Positions 1 to 5,829 are shown, counted from the stretch's first letter. The stretch: 5,847 bases of DNA from Weeksellaceae bacterium (GCA_022701475.1 JAKOOI010000584.1:1-5847); one strand, 5' to 3'. Notes: generated by a model from the sequence alone, not told the origin. Numbers and translations are program-made.

Positions 1-458
1 TCACCAGGCTGTCTTTCAAAGCCCCTGTTCTCAAATAATTCTATTATCGAAGGCGGAAAGCATTCGTTGATCCATATGCCGTCATGGTGACTGCAGAGGG
101 CAAGGCATTTCTCCAATAAGGCATTCCTGATCTCCGGTTCCGGATAAGTCTCTGATACGGCAAAATCAGCAATTCGGGTAGCGCGCCTGTTTTCCAGAGC
201 CTGGGGACTTTTACCCTTAGCGGTTATTTTTGCATATCCTGCAGGGAAAGTTCCGGCATAGACTACCAGCCATTGATTAGACAGGTCATTCATCTCGGCG
301 ACCAATTGTTTTTCATTAAATTGTTCCTCCAGATACTCCTGCAGTTCTTTTTGATCCAGGAGTGATGCAAATTTTTCCTTTGCCAGCTCCCGGGTGAGCT
401 CCAGCATTTTCTTTGTTCCTTCATCGGTTGCAATTGCAAATTTTGTGGTGATCTCCAT
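1..458 (-). CDS. GNAT-family N-acetyltransferase, N-terminal 152 residues (gene cut by the window edge)
   Basis: Reading the minus strand from an ATG at 458-456 gives 152 uninterrupted codons to the left edge, so the C-terminus is missing. The product resembles GNAT acetyltransferases, which move an acetyl group from acetyl-CoA to an amine. An N-terminal helical part (residues 15-60, with FASLLDQKELQEYLEEQF) leads to strands NQWLVVYAGTFPAGYAKI (61-78), then RIADFAV (95-101) and a helix (109-122). The WINE strand (129-132) and LFENRGFERQ (141-150) match the usual GNAT end pattern in which a helix leads to GFE. The acetyl-CoA pyrophosphate loop, normally Q/RxxGxG/A after the central strand, reads SETYPEPEIRNA here and is degenerate. 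The frame stays open upstream to a stop at 527-525, but no other ATG lies between, so this start is the best choice. There is no clear ribosome binding site, only an A-rich leader. The substrate cannot be told. Confidence 0.8.
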   Translation of the reverse strand, partial: MEITTKFAIATDEGTKKMLELTRELAKEKFASLLDQKELQEYLEEQFNEKQLVAEMNDLSNQWLVVYAGTFPAGYAKITAKGKSPQALENRRATRIADFAVSETYPEPEIRNALLEKCLALCSHHDGIWINECFPPSIIELFENRGFERQPG

Positions 459-466
459 TGGTTCTT

Positions 467-646
467 TTATTTCATGTAAAGGTAGGCATTCCCGCAGCAG
501 GATTCCCGGTACACTTCCGGAAATTCAGACCGGTACAGATCAATAGAGATGATATGTTCAGTAGTACATGCATGCAGGGACAACAATACATCGAATGCAG
601 ATTCTGTGGCTGTATGATATGAATAACAGCGGTATTTGGGATACAT
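467..646 (-). CDS. Possible small hypothetical protein (59 aa), or a fragment of a decayed gene
   Basis: An ORF of 59 codons starts at ATG 646-644 and stops at TAA 469-467, only 8 nt before the ATG of the acetyltransferase, so the two could be translationally coupled. I do not recognise the product. It is rich in Tyr and Cys (including ESCCGNAYLYMK at the end), with a more ordinary middle (ESAFDVLLSLHACTTEHIIS). It has no membrane segment or signal peptide. The same frame continues upstream through a single stop (TAA at 655-653) to another stop at 814-812. The ORF may therefore be the tail of a longer interrupted gene, or just a chance open frame in front of the acetyltransferase. No good ribosome binding site is visible. 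Confidence 0.25.
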   Translation of the reverse strand: MYPKYRCYSYHTATESAFDVLLSLHACTTEHIISIDLYRSEFPEVYRESCCGNAYLYMK

Positions 647-911
647 GCGATCTTATGATCTGCTCCGGCATAAGATAGAACTTCTACGGAGTCCGGAAGG
701 TATTTTATGTATTGATGCCATGTAAATAACGATCTTCCGGAGCGGTGATTCGTAAGACAATAAGTATAAGGTTTTTACCGGAAAATTTTCAATAACCGGA
801 ATCTTTTCAATTTATCTATACGAAATACCTGACCTGTCCGGAATTTACACAGTGGAAATAGTGCTGTACCGGAGGAAGGGCATCTGTACAGAATAAAATG
901 GTTTTACCACA

Positions 912-925
912 TACAGCGTGCTGTA
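912..925 (-). terminator. Weak hairpin just past the MocR stop codon
   Basis: TACAGC (912-917) and GCTGTA (920-925) form a 6-bp perfect stem around a 2-nt loop, starting 7 nt beyond the regulator's TGA (934-932). On the minus strand the 3' side continues TGTGGTAAAACC and has no T-run, so it is at best a weak or factor-assisted terminator. It may have no function. Confidence 0.2.
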
Positions 926-931
926 GATGCA

Positions 932-2344
932 TCATCTTACCTTCAGCCGCTTCCCCAGGATTCTGATGGCTTCTGCCCGTTCGCTGGAAAATGTATCTGC
1001 GATCACCATCCTGAAATACCGGTCATAAGCCTCCGTAAAGGAAAAGGTAAATCCCGGCGTAAACCTGATCCCGACCGCTTCACATTGGCTGTAAAAATAA
1101 TCCATATCGATAGTGTCCGGCATTTTTACCCAAAGGTTATAGCCGCCTGATGGCTGTATGATTTCTGTGCCTGCCGGAAAATGGGTTGCCATAAGGTTTA
1201 TGGCAGAATAGGCATTCTTTGCCAGCTTCATCCTGAATGCCCGCAGATGACGGTCGTAGGCAGTTCCTTCCAGCAGGCGGCTTATGGTTTCCTGGTAGAG
1301 CGGGGATACCGTACTGCCCAGCGCAAACCTGATCTGCTCCGCCCGTCCGGCATATTTGCCGGCACTGAGCCAGCCGAGCCTGATGCCGGGAGCCAGGGTT
1401 TTGGAATAGGAAGAACAGGTAATGACCTGCCCGCTGTCATCGTATTTTTTTATAACGGCCGGCCGGTGCCCGTGGAAATGCAGCTCGCCATAAATGTCAT
1501 TTTCTATAACGGCAATATCATGCTGAAGGGCAACCGCCACCAGCCTAATTTTCTGCTCATCCGCCATCAGGCAGCCTGTCGGATTATGGAAATTCGGGGT
1601 GACGACAACGGCTTTTATCTTATTGTTGCGGCATACCTTTTCAAAAAGGCCGATATCGAATCCGTCAGCAGGATCGACAGGGATTTCAACAACTTTCAGT
1701 TTCAGGACCCGTACCACCTCCAGTACCGAAAAAACACAGGGGCTTTCCAGGGCTATAATATCTCCGGCCGTACATACGGTGGCCAGTGCAATATACAGCG
1801 CCTGCAAAGCACCATCGGTAATGATCAGTTCCTCAGGGCGGATAACGCCATAGTCGGGAGCAGCCCGTTGAATAATCTTTTCTTTCAGCCGGGGCGATCC
1901 GTCCGGAGGGTAATAGCGCAGCAGCCCGGCACCCTGCTCCCGGATAACCTGCTGCATGGTACGCAGCAACATTTTCTGAGGGATCAGCAGGTCTCCCGGA
2001 GCAGCAACATTGAATTCGGATATCTTCTTCCCCATCTTCAGGGAAGTGGTGAGTGCCAGGTTACTCCTGAAAACAGCATCCCGTACTACAGGGCGGTGCG
2101 TGGTCCGGGAAGGCCGGATCGGCATTTCCATCCGGTGGCTCACGTAATATCCGGATTTCGGTATACTTTCTACCCAGCCACTGATCATCAGGTATTCATA
2201 GCCGCTCTGTACGGCAGTTGTGCTGATCCGGTATTGCGCTTTAATTTCCCGGACCGAAGGTAATTTATGGCCGGGCCGGAAAGCTCCGTTCCGGATGTTT
2301 TCCTCAATGGCCGTGGTAAATACCTGGAATTTATACGTCTTCAT
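932..2344 (-). CDS. MocR-type transcriptional regulator (GntR winged helix fused to an aminotransferase-like domain)
   Basis: This 470-residue protein has the size and order of the MocR/PdxR/GabR group: an N-terminal GntR winged helix (about residues 5-70), a linker, and a fold-type I aminotransferase domain (about 105-470). The DNA-binding part shows FRPGHKLPSVREIKAQY (22-38) and ends at KSGYYV (63-68). The PLP-binding part shows RYYPPDGSPRLKE (143-155), TPNFHNPTG (249-257), the ring-binding Asp in ENDIYGEL (D283), SSYSKTLAPGIRLGW with the Schiff-base Lys at K315, and a C-terminal FRMVIAD whose R445 is the likely carboxylate-binding Arg. All residues needed to hold PLP are present. In this family the domain usually senses PLP or a PLP-amino-compound adduct and switches DNA binding. 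The gene faces a pyridoxamine-oxidase-like gene across 246 nt with palindromic repeats, so control of that gene and of itself is likely. Vitamin B6 as the signal is an inference; other MocR proteins sense GABA or taurine. Confidence 0.93.
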   Translation of the reverse strand: MKTYKFQVFTTAIEENIRNGAFRPGHKLPSVREIKAQYRISTTAVQSGYEYLMISGWVESIPKSGYYVSHRMEMPIRPSRTTHRPVVRDAVFRSNLALTTSLKMGKKISEFNVAAPGDLLIPQKMLLRTMQQVIREQGAGLLRYYPPDGSPRLKEKIIQRAAPDYGVIRPEELIITDGALQALYIALATVCTAGDIIALESPCVFSVLEVVRVLKLKVVEIPVDPADGFDIGLFEKVCRNNKIKAVVVTPNFHNPTGCLMADEQKIRLVAVALQHDIAVIENDIYGELHFHGHRPAVIKKYDDSGQVITCSSYSKTLAPGIRLGWLSAGKYAGRAEQIRFALGSTVSPLYQETISRLLEGTAYDRHLRAFRMKLAKNAYSAINLMATHFPAGTEIIQPSGGYNLWVKMPDTIDMDYFYSQCEAVGIRFTPGFTFSFTEAYDRYFRMVIADTFSSERAEAIRILGKRLKVR

Positions 2345-2375
2345 CTGTACCGGCCGTTTTTACGAAAGATTCGGC

Positions 2376-2395
2376 TGTACTGCAAAGGTAGTACA
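2376..2395. promoter_or_regulatory. Predicted MocR operator: TGTACT-N8-AGTACA inverted repeat
   Basis: TGTACT (2376-2381) and AGTACA (2390-2395) are perfect 6-bp inverted arms with an 8-nt spacer. The spacer plus the inner base of the right arm is the minus-strand -7 box of mocR. A dimer bound here would block RNA polymerase, which predicts autorepression. The repeat is read directly from the sequence; its binding partner is inferred from position. Confidence 0.55.
2383..2390 (-). promoter_or_regulatory. -7 box of the mocR promoter
   Basis: On the minus strand the sequence is TACCTTTG, a perfect match to the Bacteroidota -7 consensus TAnnTTTG, followed by CAG. It puts transcription start near 2376 and leaves a leader of about 30 nt before the ATG at 2344. 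No clear -33 TTG is present at the usual distance; the nearest similar sequence is TTAATT at 2415-2410. The box lies inside an inverted repeat. Confidence 0.65.
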
Positions 2396-2432
2396 ATTTG
2401 CTATGGAAAAATTAACCGGAATGAAAGGAGAA

Positions 2433-2440
2433 TAATTTTG
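2433..2440 (+). promoter_or_regulatory. -7 box of the PPOX-like gene promoter
   Basis: TAATTTTG fits TAnnTTTG exactly. A TTA at 2412-2414 lies 18 nt upstream, near where a -33 TTG would be expected, so the upstream element is imperfect. Transcription would start near 2447, giving a long leader of about 145 nt that contains the two GGTACA repeats. Confidence 0.5.
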
Positions 2441-2456
2441 GAACATGAAGGCGATC

Positions 2457-2474
2457 GGTACAGCTTTTGGTACA
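2457..2474 (+). repeat. Direct repeat GGTACA x2, 12-nt period
   Basis: GGTACA occurs at 2457-2462 and 2469-2474, about one helical turn apart and just downstream of the predicted start of the PPOX-like transcript. Some MocR regulators, such as GabR, bind direct repeats, so this could be a second operator part. A 12-codon mini-ORF (2445-2483) runs across it. Confidence 0.4.
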
Positions 2475-2590
2475 CCCATATGAAACCCCTCAGTTTCAGT
2501 CTGTTTAAAATCAGGCTTATTGATGAGAAGGAAAAGGAAAAGCGTCAGAGCGATCCGGAATCAGAAAAACCAATCACAAACAAAAATAAA

Positions 2591-3007
2591 ATGAAAAACG
2601 CATCACTGGAAACCATTGCAGAAAAAATGAAAGACCTCGATTTCTGCATGATGATCACACAGGACGAAAACCGCAAGCCGCAATCCAGGCCTATGAGCAA
2701 CAACGGAAGGGTAGAGTATGACGGGGACTCCTGGTTTTTTACCTATGAGGACAGTAATAAAGTCCGTCAGATCAAGAATGACAATAAGGTTAATCTCATT
2801 TATCAGACGGACGATCTTCTGTTTATTGAATGCTATGGAACCACCGAAGTCATAAAGGATAAGGAAACCTTAAAGGACAAATGGGTAGACGGACTTGAGC
2901 AGTGGTTTCCGGAAGGCGTTGACACTCCGGGGATCTGCCTGCTGAAGATAACTGCCGAACGGGTGACTTTCTGGCACAAAGAAGAAGAAGGGCAGTACAC
3001 TGCATAG
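2591..3007 (+). CDS. Pyridoxamine 5'-phosphate oxidase-like (general stress protein 26 type) flavin-binding protein
   Basis: The 138-residue product belongs to the small FMN-binding split-barrel proteins grouped with pyridoxamine phosphate oxidase and often called general stress protein 26. Visible marks are an N-terminal helix (LETIAEKMKDLDF, 6-18), the first strand CMMITQD (19-25), QSRPMSN (31-37), DGDSWFFTYEDSNKVRQI (44-61), KVNLIYQ (66-72) and FIECYGTTEVIKD (78-90), ending in LLKITAERVTFWH (117-129). True PdxH enzymes are longer, over 200 residues, so oxidation of pyridoxamine phosphate should not be assumed. These short relatives are cytoplasmic and may bind FMN, F420 or another cofactor. 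I chose ATG 2591 because it follows an A-rich leader (ACAAAAATAAA) and matches the usual family start. An upstream in-frame ATG at 2480 would add 37 Lys/Glu-rich residues unlike the family. The gene diverges from the MocR regulator and ends before a strong hairpin, so it is probably monocistronic. Confidence 0.88.
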   Translation: MKNASLETIAEKMKDLDFCMMITQDENRKPQSRPMSNNGRVEYDGDSWFFTYEDSNKVRQIKNDNKVNLIYQTDDLLFIECYGTTEVIKDKETLKDKWVDGLEQWFPEGVDTPGICLLKITAERVTFWHKEEEGQYTA

Positions 3008-3050
3008 CATCCTCTACGGGAGCAGGTGAAAACCGGGTACCGGATATTTT

Positions 3051-3084
3051 AAAATACTGGAGATTATTCTTCAGTATTTTTTAT
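3051..3084 (+). terminator. Rho-independent terminator after the PPOX-like gene
   Basis: AAAATACTGGAGA (3051-3063) pairs with TCTTCAGTATTTT (3068-3080) through 13 positions, one of them a G-T wobble, around a TTAT loop, and TT then ATTT follow. It begins 44 nt past the TAG stop. The A-run on the 5' side means it could also act on the minus strand, though no minus-strand gene ends here. Flanking segments AAAACCGGG (3029-3037) and CCCGGGTTT (3087-3095) could extend it imperfectly. Confidence 0.7.
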
Positions 3085-3153
3085 TTCCCGGGTTTCCGGC
3101 ATCTCTACAAAGGGGACAATAAAATACAGTCCTGCAAATATGGAATAAATCGG

Positions 3154-3161
3154 TACCTTTA
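3154..3161 (+). promoter_or_regulatory. Candidate -7 box of the araC-type gene
   Basis: TACCTTTA matches TAnnTTTG at all but the last base and lies 20 nt before the ATG, putting the start of transcription about 13-15 nt upstream of the gene. No TTG is present near -33, which would suit a promoter that depends on an activator. Confidence 0.4.
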
Positions 3162-3181
3162 TATTTCATTTTAAATAACTG

Positions 3182-4003
3182 ATGATACAGCTTCAAAAAG
3201 GAAAGTTTTACGGTGATACCGGATTCAGAAGGAATATAGGCTCACTGACACTTACGGATACGGTATACACTCATGATTTTGTCGACTGGCATTACCATGA
3301 AAACCCTTATTTTACCTTTCTTCTGGAAGGCGGTCTGACAGAAGGATACAAAAATGGCAAAGAAACATTCGGGGCCGGCAATATCCTCTTTCACCACCGG
3401 GACGAATGTCATTACAACCACAAGCCTGCAGGCAGGGCAAGAGGCTTTCATCTGGAAATTGAATCCGTATTTCTGAAAGATTACAACCTTTCCCTCTCCG
3501 GTATTCAGGGGAACTGCGCAATAGAGGATCCGCTGCTGAAAATCCTGTTCTGCAGGCTCCTGGCCGAAAGCAAATCCGGCAGCCCGGACAGCAGAATGAT
3601 CATTGAATCGGTGGTGCTCGAGATCCTTTCATTACTGAATAACATGCCGCTAAATGATGAAAAAAGCACTCCTCACTGGGTGGGCAGGCTGCGGGAAATC
3701 CTGATTGACAGTGACCCCGGAACAACTTCATTTAACCTGAGTGAAATTTCCGGAATGCTTGATATTCATCCGGTGCATCTGTCAAGAAGCTTCAGCAAAT
3801 ATTTCCGCTGCACCTTCGGGGAATACCTTCGGAGGCTAAGGACGGAAAAGGCGGCACTGGGTATCCTGGGCAGTGACCGGCCGCTTACTTCCATTGCATA
3901 CGACTGCGGTTTTACAGACCAGAGCCATCTTATCAGGACCTTCAGAACCTATATGGGGCTCAATCCGCTTCTTTTCAGGAAAATACAGAAAGGAAGATGT
4001 TAA
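3182..4003 (+). CDS. AraC-family transcriptional regulator with N-terminal cupin domain
   Basis: The 273-residue protein has an AraC-type layout. An N-terminal cupin-like sensor (about 20-100) contains DWHYHENPYFTFLLEG (35-50), with H37 and H39 in the usual cupin place, and GAGNILFHHRDECHYN (65-79). A helical linker (115-160) is followed by two helix-turn-helix units. The first spans about 184-220 (FNLSEISGMLDIHPVHLSRSF, here split over 185-204). The second, 234-267, contains the family signature (IAYDCGFTDQSHLIRTF at 238-254, then GLNPLLFRK). Both units look intact, so it should bind DNA as a transcription factor in the cytoplasm, usually as an activator. The ligand is unknown. The start at ATG 3182 fits the cupin domain and the nearby -7 box. 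The secreted serine hydrolase starts 63 nt downstream on the same strand and is the most obvious target, either in one operon or from a regulated promoter between them. Confidence 0.92.
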   Translation: MIQLQKGKFYGDTGFRRNIGSLTLTDTVYTHDFVDWHYHENPYFTFLLEGGLTEGYKNGKETFGAGNILFHHRDECHYNHKPAGRARGFHLEIESVFLKDYNLSLSGIQGNCAIEDPLLKILFCRLLAESKSGSPDSRMIIESVVLEILSLLNNMPLNDEKSTPHWVGRLREILIDSDPGTTSFNLSEISGMLDIHPVHLSRSFSKYFRCTFGEYLRRLRTEKAALGILGSDRPLTSIAYDCGFTDQSHLIRTFRTYMGLNPLLFRKIQKGRC

Positions 4004-4066
4004 CATCATCCAATTTTTCCTGGCAGATTGTACTGAATTTTGCACCATTAACCCAATCTGTTTATT

Positions 4067-5686
4067 TTGAAAACCATCATCATGATCGTCTTTTTTTCGG
4101 TCATCACAGGGCTGAAAGGCCAGCACCGGAATTTTTTCAGTGAGGTACCGCGGGGAAAGATCCTGTTTTTCCATTCCTTTAAAGACATCAGCCGGATCAC
4201 GGATAGAGACCCGGTCAGCCGGTACACCTTAACGCCTAAGAGCGACCTTTCCTTCATTGCAATTTTTGATCAGCCTCTTACGGAATATATTTCCCGCCTG
4301 AATCCGGATGCAGAAAGGGATGCGCTTTTCAGGACAGGAAATTACCGGTTTACCATCCTGGTGGACCATCAGGAAATATACAGCAGCAACCTGCTTCCCG
4401 GCGCGCCCCGGCAGAAGGTGCAGGATACCGCAGTTGTCCTCATCAGGCCATTGATCAATAATATCAGCGGGCAGGGATCATGGAGCGAATCGTTCTGGAA
4501 CCGATTCATGAGCAACGGCGGGGAAAAAGCCCTTACCGACGGGCGGCACCATCTGAGATTGGAGATACGTCCTTATCTCAGGGTCGGCGGTCAGGTGAAG
4601 ACAGGTCCGCTGATGGCCGCCGGCGAACTTGATGTGCTGGCAGCATGGCATCCGGTGATCGATATCAGGAAAATTATACTGAACAGACCCAAACCGTACG
4701 ACGGGTTTCCGGTCTCTCATGAAAAATTCGATACCGCAAAAATCAAGGAACTCAAAGGCCTGATCGATGAGGGAATCTTCAGGCGGATCAACAGTATTAT
4801 GGTCATTAATAACGGGAAGCTGCAGATCGAGGAGTACTTTAACGGAGAAGACCGGAATACAATGCATGATCCAAGATCAGTGGGAAAATCCTTTGTTTCC
4901 ACCCTGACGGGAATAGCCGCCGGTAAAAAGCTGATTAAAGACGAGCATCAGAAGCTCAGCACATTTTACCGTTTTGGTGATTTTCAGCATCCGGAAGGTA
5001 AAAGCGGAGCAACGATTAAAGAACTCCTTACTATGTCTTCAGGGTTTGAAGGTAATGACGATGATCCCGCTTCTCCCGGGAACGAGGAAAAGATGTACCC
5101 GACAGACGACTGGACCGGTTTTGTACTGAACCTGCCATATGATCCCGCGCTGAAAAAACGCTGGCATTACTTTACAGCAGGTACCATTCTTCTGGGTGAT
5201 CTCCTGGACCGGTCGGTCCCTGGAGGGCTGGAAAGATTTGCAGATGAAAACCTGTTCGGGCCGCTGAATATTACGGACTACCGTTGGGAGTACACACCGC
5301 GGCACATTCCCAATACGGCCGGCGGAATCCGTATGAAGGCGCTGGATTTTGCCAAATACGGCCAGCTGTACAAAAACAACGGGATCTGGAACGGGAGAAG
5401 GGTTCTTCCGGAATCTTGGGTCAGGAAAACAATGACCCGGCAGGTGCAGATCCCGGAACGGAAAGATGAGTACTACAGCTATCTTTTCTGGAACAAAAGC
5501 TTCAAAGCAGGCAGGAAGCAGGCAGAAGCTTTTTACTGTGCAGGAAACGGAGGGAACTATATCCTTATTTTTAAGGATCTTCCCCTTGTCATCGTCATCA
5601 CGGCAAGTGCCTACGGCCAGTCGTATGCGCATTCCCAGGTTACCGAAATGCTGGAGCAGTTTATTCTTCCTGCGGTGCTCTGGTGA
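4067..5686 (+). CDS. Secreted serine hydrolase, class C beta-lactamase / PBP-like fold, with an unrecognised N-terminal region
   Basis: The 539-residue product starts with a signal peptide (MKTIIMIVFFSVITGLKGQ, cleavage near 19-20) and no lipobox Cys, so it is likely periplasmic or secreted. Residues about 215-539 are a beta-lactamase-family domain. The SxxK nucleophile motif is RSVGKSF with S271 and K274; the second-motif Tyr is probably Y368 in RWHYFTAGTILLGDLL; the third motif is CAGNGGNYILIF (491-502) in place of KTG. The segment IKELLTMSSGFE (317-328) and GGIRMKALDFAKYGQLY (419-435) are typical of these hydrolases. The family includes esterases, D-amino peptidases and carboxypeptidases, and nothing here shows antibiotic resistance. 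Residues about 25-205 match no domain I know and look beta-rich. The start is TTG at 4067: a stop at 4049 and the lack of an upstream ATG exclude earlier ATG starts, and ATG 4082 would remove the charged end of the signal peptide. It ends with tandem stops TGA TAA. Confidence 0.88.
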   Translation: MKTIIMIVFFSVITGLKGQHRNFFSEVPRGKILFFHSFKDISRITDRDPVSRYTLTPKSDLSFIAIFDQPLTEYISRLNPDAERDALFRTGNYRFTILVDHQEIYSSNLLPGAPRQKVQDTAVVLIRPLINNISGQGSWSESFWNRFMSNGGEKALTDGRHHLRLEIRPYLRVGGQVKTGPLMAAGELDVLAAWHPVIDIRKIILNRPKPYDGFPVSHEKFDTAKIKELKGLIDEGIFRRINSIMVINNGKLQIEEYFNGEDRNTMHDPRSVGKSFVSTLTGIAAGKKLIKDEHQKLSTFYRFGDFQHPEGKSGATIKELLTMSSGFEGNDDDPASPGNEEKMYPTDDWTGFVLNLPYDPALKKRWHYFTAGTILLGDLLDRSVPGGLERFADENLFGPLNITDYRWEYTPRHIPNTAGGIRMKALDFAKYGQLYKNNGIWNGRRVLPESWVRKTMTRQVQIPERKDEYYSYLFWNKSFKAGRKQAEAFYCAGNGGNYILIFKDLPLVIVITASAYGQSYAHSQVTEMLEQFILPAVLW

Positions 5687-5789
5687 TAAGGCTCAGCAAT
5701 CGGTCACGGAATTTATGAATCCGGATGCCATGCCGGTATAATCTGCTCCGGATGCTTCGCGTTAAAAAAAATAAAGATATGATCAAATG

Positions 5790-5809
5790 AAATGGGCTTT
5801 AGCCCATTT
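5790..5809. repeat. Hairpin GGGC-TTTA-GCCC, first unit of a REP-like element
   Basis: AAATGGGC (5790-5797) and GCCCATTT (5802-5809) form a perfect 8-bp stem with a TTTA loop. It lies about 100 nt past the hydrolase stop codon. There is no T-run, so it is not a typical terminator. It shares its core, GGCT/AGCC, with the hairpin at 5832-5841. Confidence 0.6.
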
Positions 5810-5813
5810 ACCT

Positions 5814-5829
5814 TTATGATGCATCATAA
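5814..5829. repeat. Perfect 16-bp palindrome between the two hairpins
   Basis: TTATGATG followed by CATCATAA is perfectly self-complementary with no spacer. It sits between the two GGCT/AGCC hairpins, so it is probably part of the same repeated element. Confidence 0.55.

Larger units (their letters stand above)
459..931. other. Gene-poor gap between the acetyltransferase and the MocR regulator
   Basis: This 473-nt stretch lies downstream of the regulator and upstream of the acetyltransferase, both on the minus strand. It must hold the acetyltransferase promoter, but I find no perfect TAnnTTTG box on the minus strand; the AT-rich part at about 760-830 is the likeliest place. It also holds the 59-codon ORF and two long minus-strand frames with few stops (467-811 with one internal stop, and 475-774 with none and no early ATG), described in the findings. 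A short inverted repeat (TACAGC-GT-GCTGTA, 912-925) sits just after the regulator's stop codon. No tRNA, transposase or clear repeat is visible. Confidence 0.6.
2345..2590. promoter_or_regulatory. Divergent control region between the MocR and PPOX-like genes
   Basis: The 246-nt gap between two divergent start codons carries a -7 box on each strand (minus 2390-2383, plus 2433-2440), about 43 nt apart. GTAC occurs five times between 2347 and 2473, each time inside TGTAC or GTACA (2346-2350, 2376-2380, 2391-2395, 2458-2462, 2470-2474). GTAC also appears at 509, 533, 564, 866 and 886 in the other gap, so part of this density may be background. The plus-strand frame of the PPOX-like gene is open through the whole region, but the residues it would add do not look like the family. 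Confidence 0.65.

Noticed and set aside
654..668. A 15-nt near-repeat (TATGATCTGCTCCGG) also found as TATAATCTGCTCCGG at 5737-5751
   Set aside because: The match does not extend on either side and the sequence is rich in the locally common TCCGG, so two copies are weak evidence of a repeat family.
926..933. GATGCATC palindrome at the end of the MocR gene, also in the centre of the 16-bp palindrome at 5814-5829
   Set aside because: Only the 8-bp core and two flanking bases are shared; this is likely chance.
1181..2263. A 360-codon plus-strand ORF opposite the MocR gene
   Set aside because: It is the antisense shadow of a gene whose protein has every expected family motif. The antisense product has no recognisable domain and low-complexity wording.
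2267..2590. N-terminal extension of the PPOX-like protein, starting at 2267 or 2480
   Set aside because: The 2267 start overlaps the start of the MocR gene and the divergent promoters. The added residues do not resemble the family, and ATG 2591 has a typical A-rich leader.
5039..5632. A 197-codon minus-strand ORF within the serine hydrolase gene
   Set aside because: It overlaps the conserved catalytic domain in antisense and shows no domain of its own.
4067..5686. A true class C beta-lactamase (antibiotic resistance gene)
   Set aside because: The KTG motif is replaced by GNGG, the protein has a long foreign N-terminal region, and the fold is shared by many esterases and peptidases.
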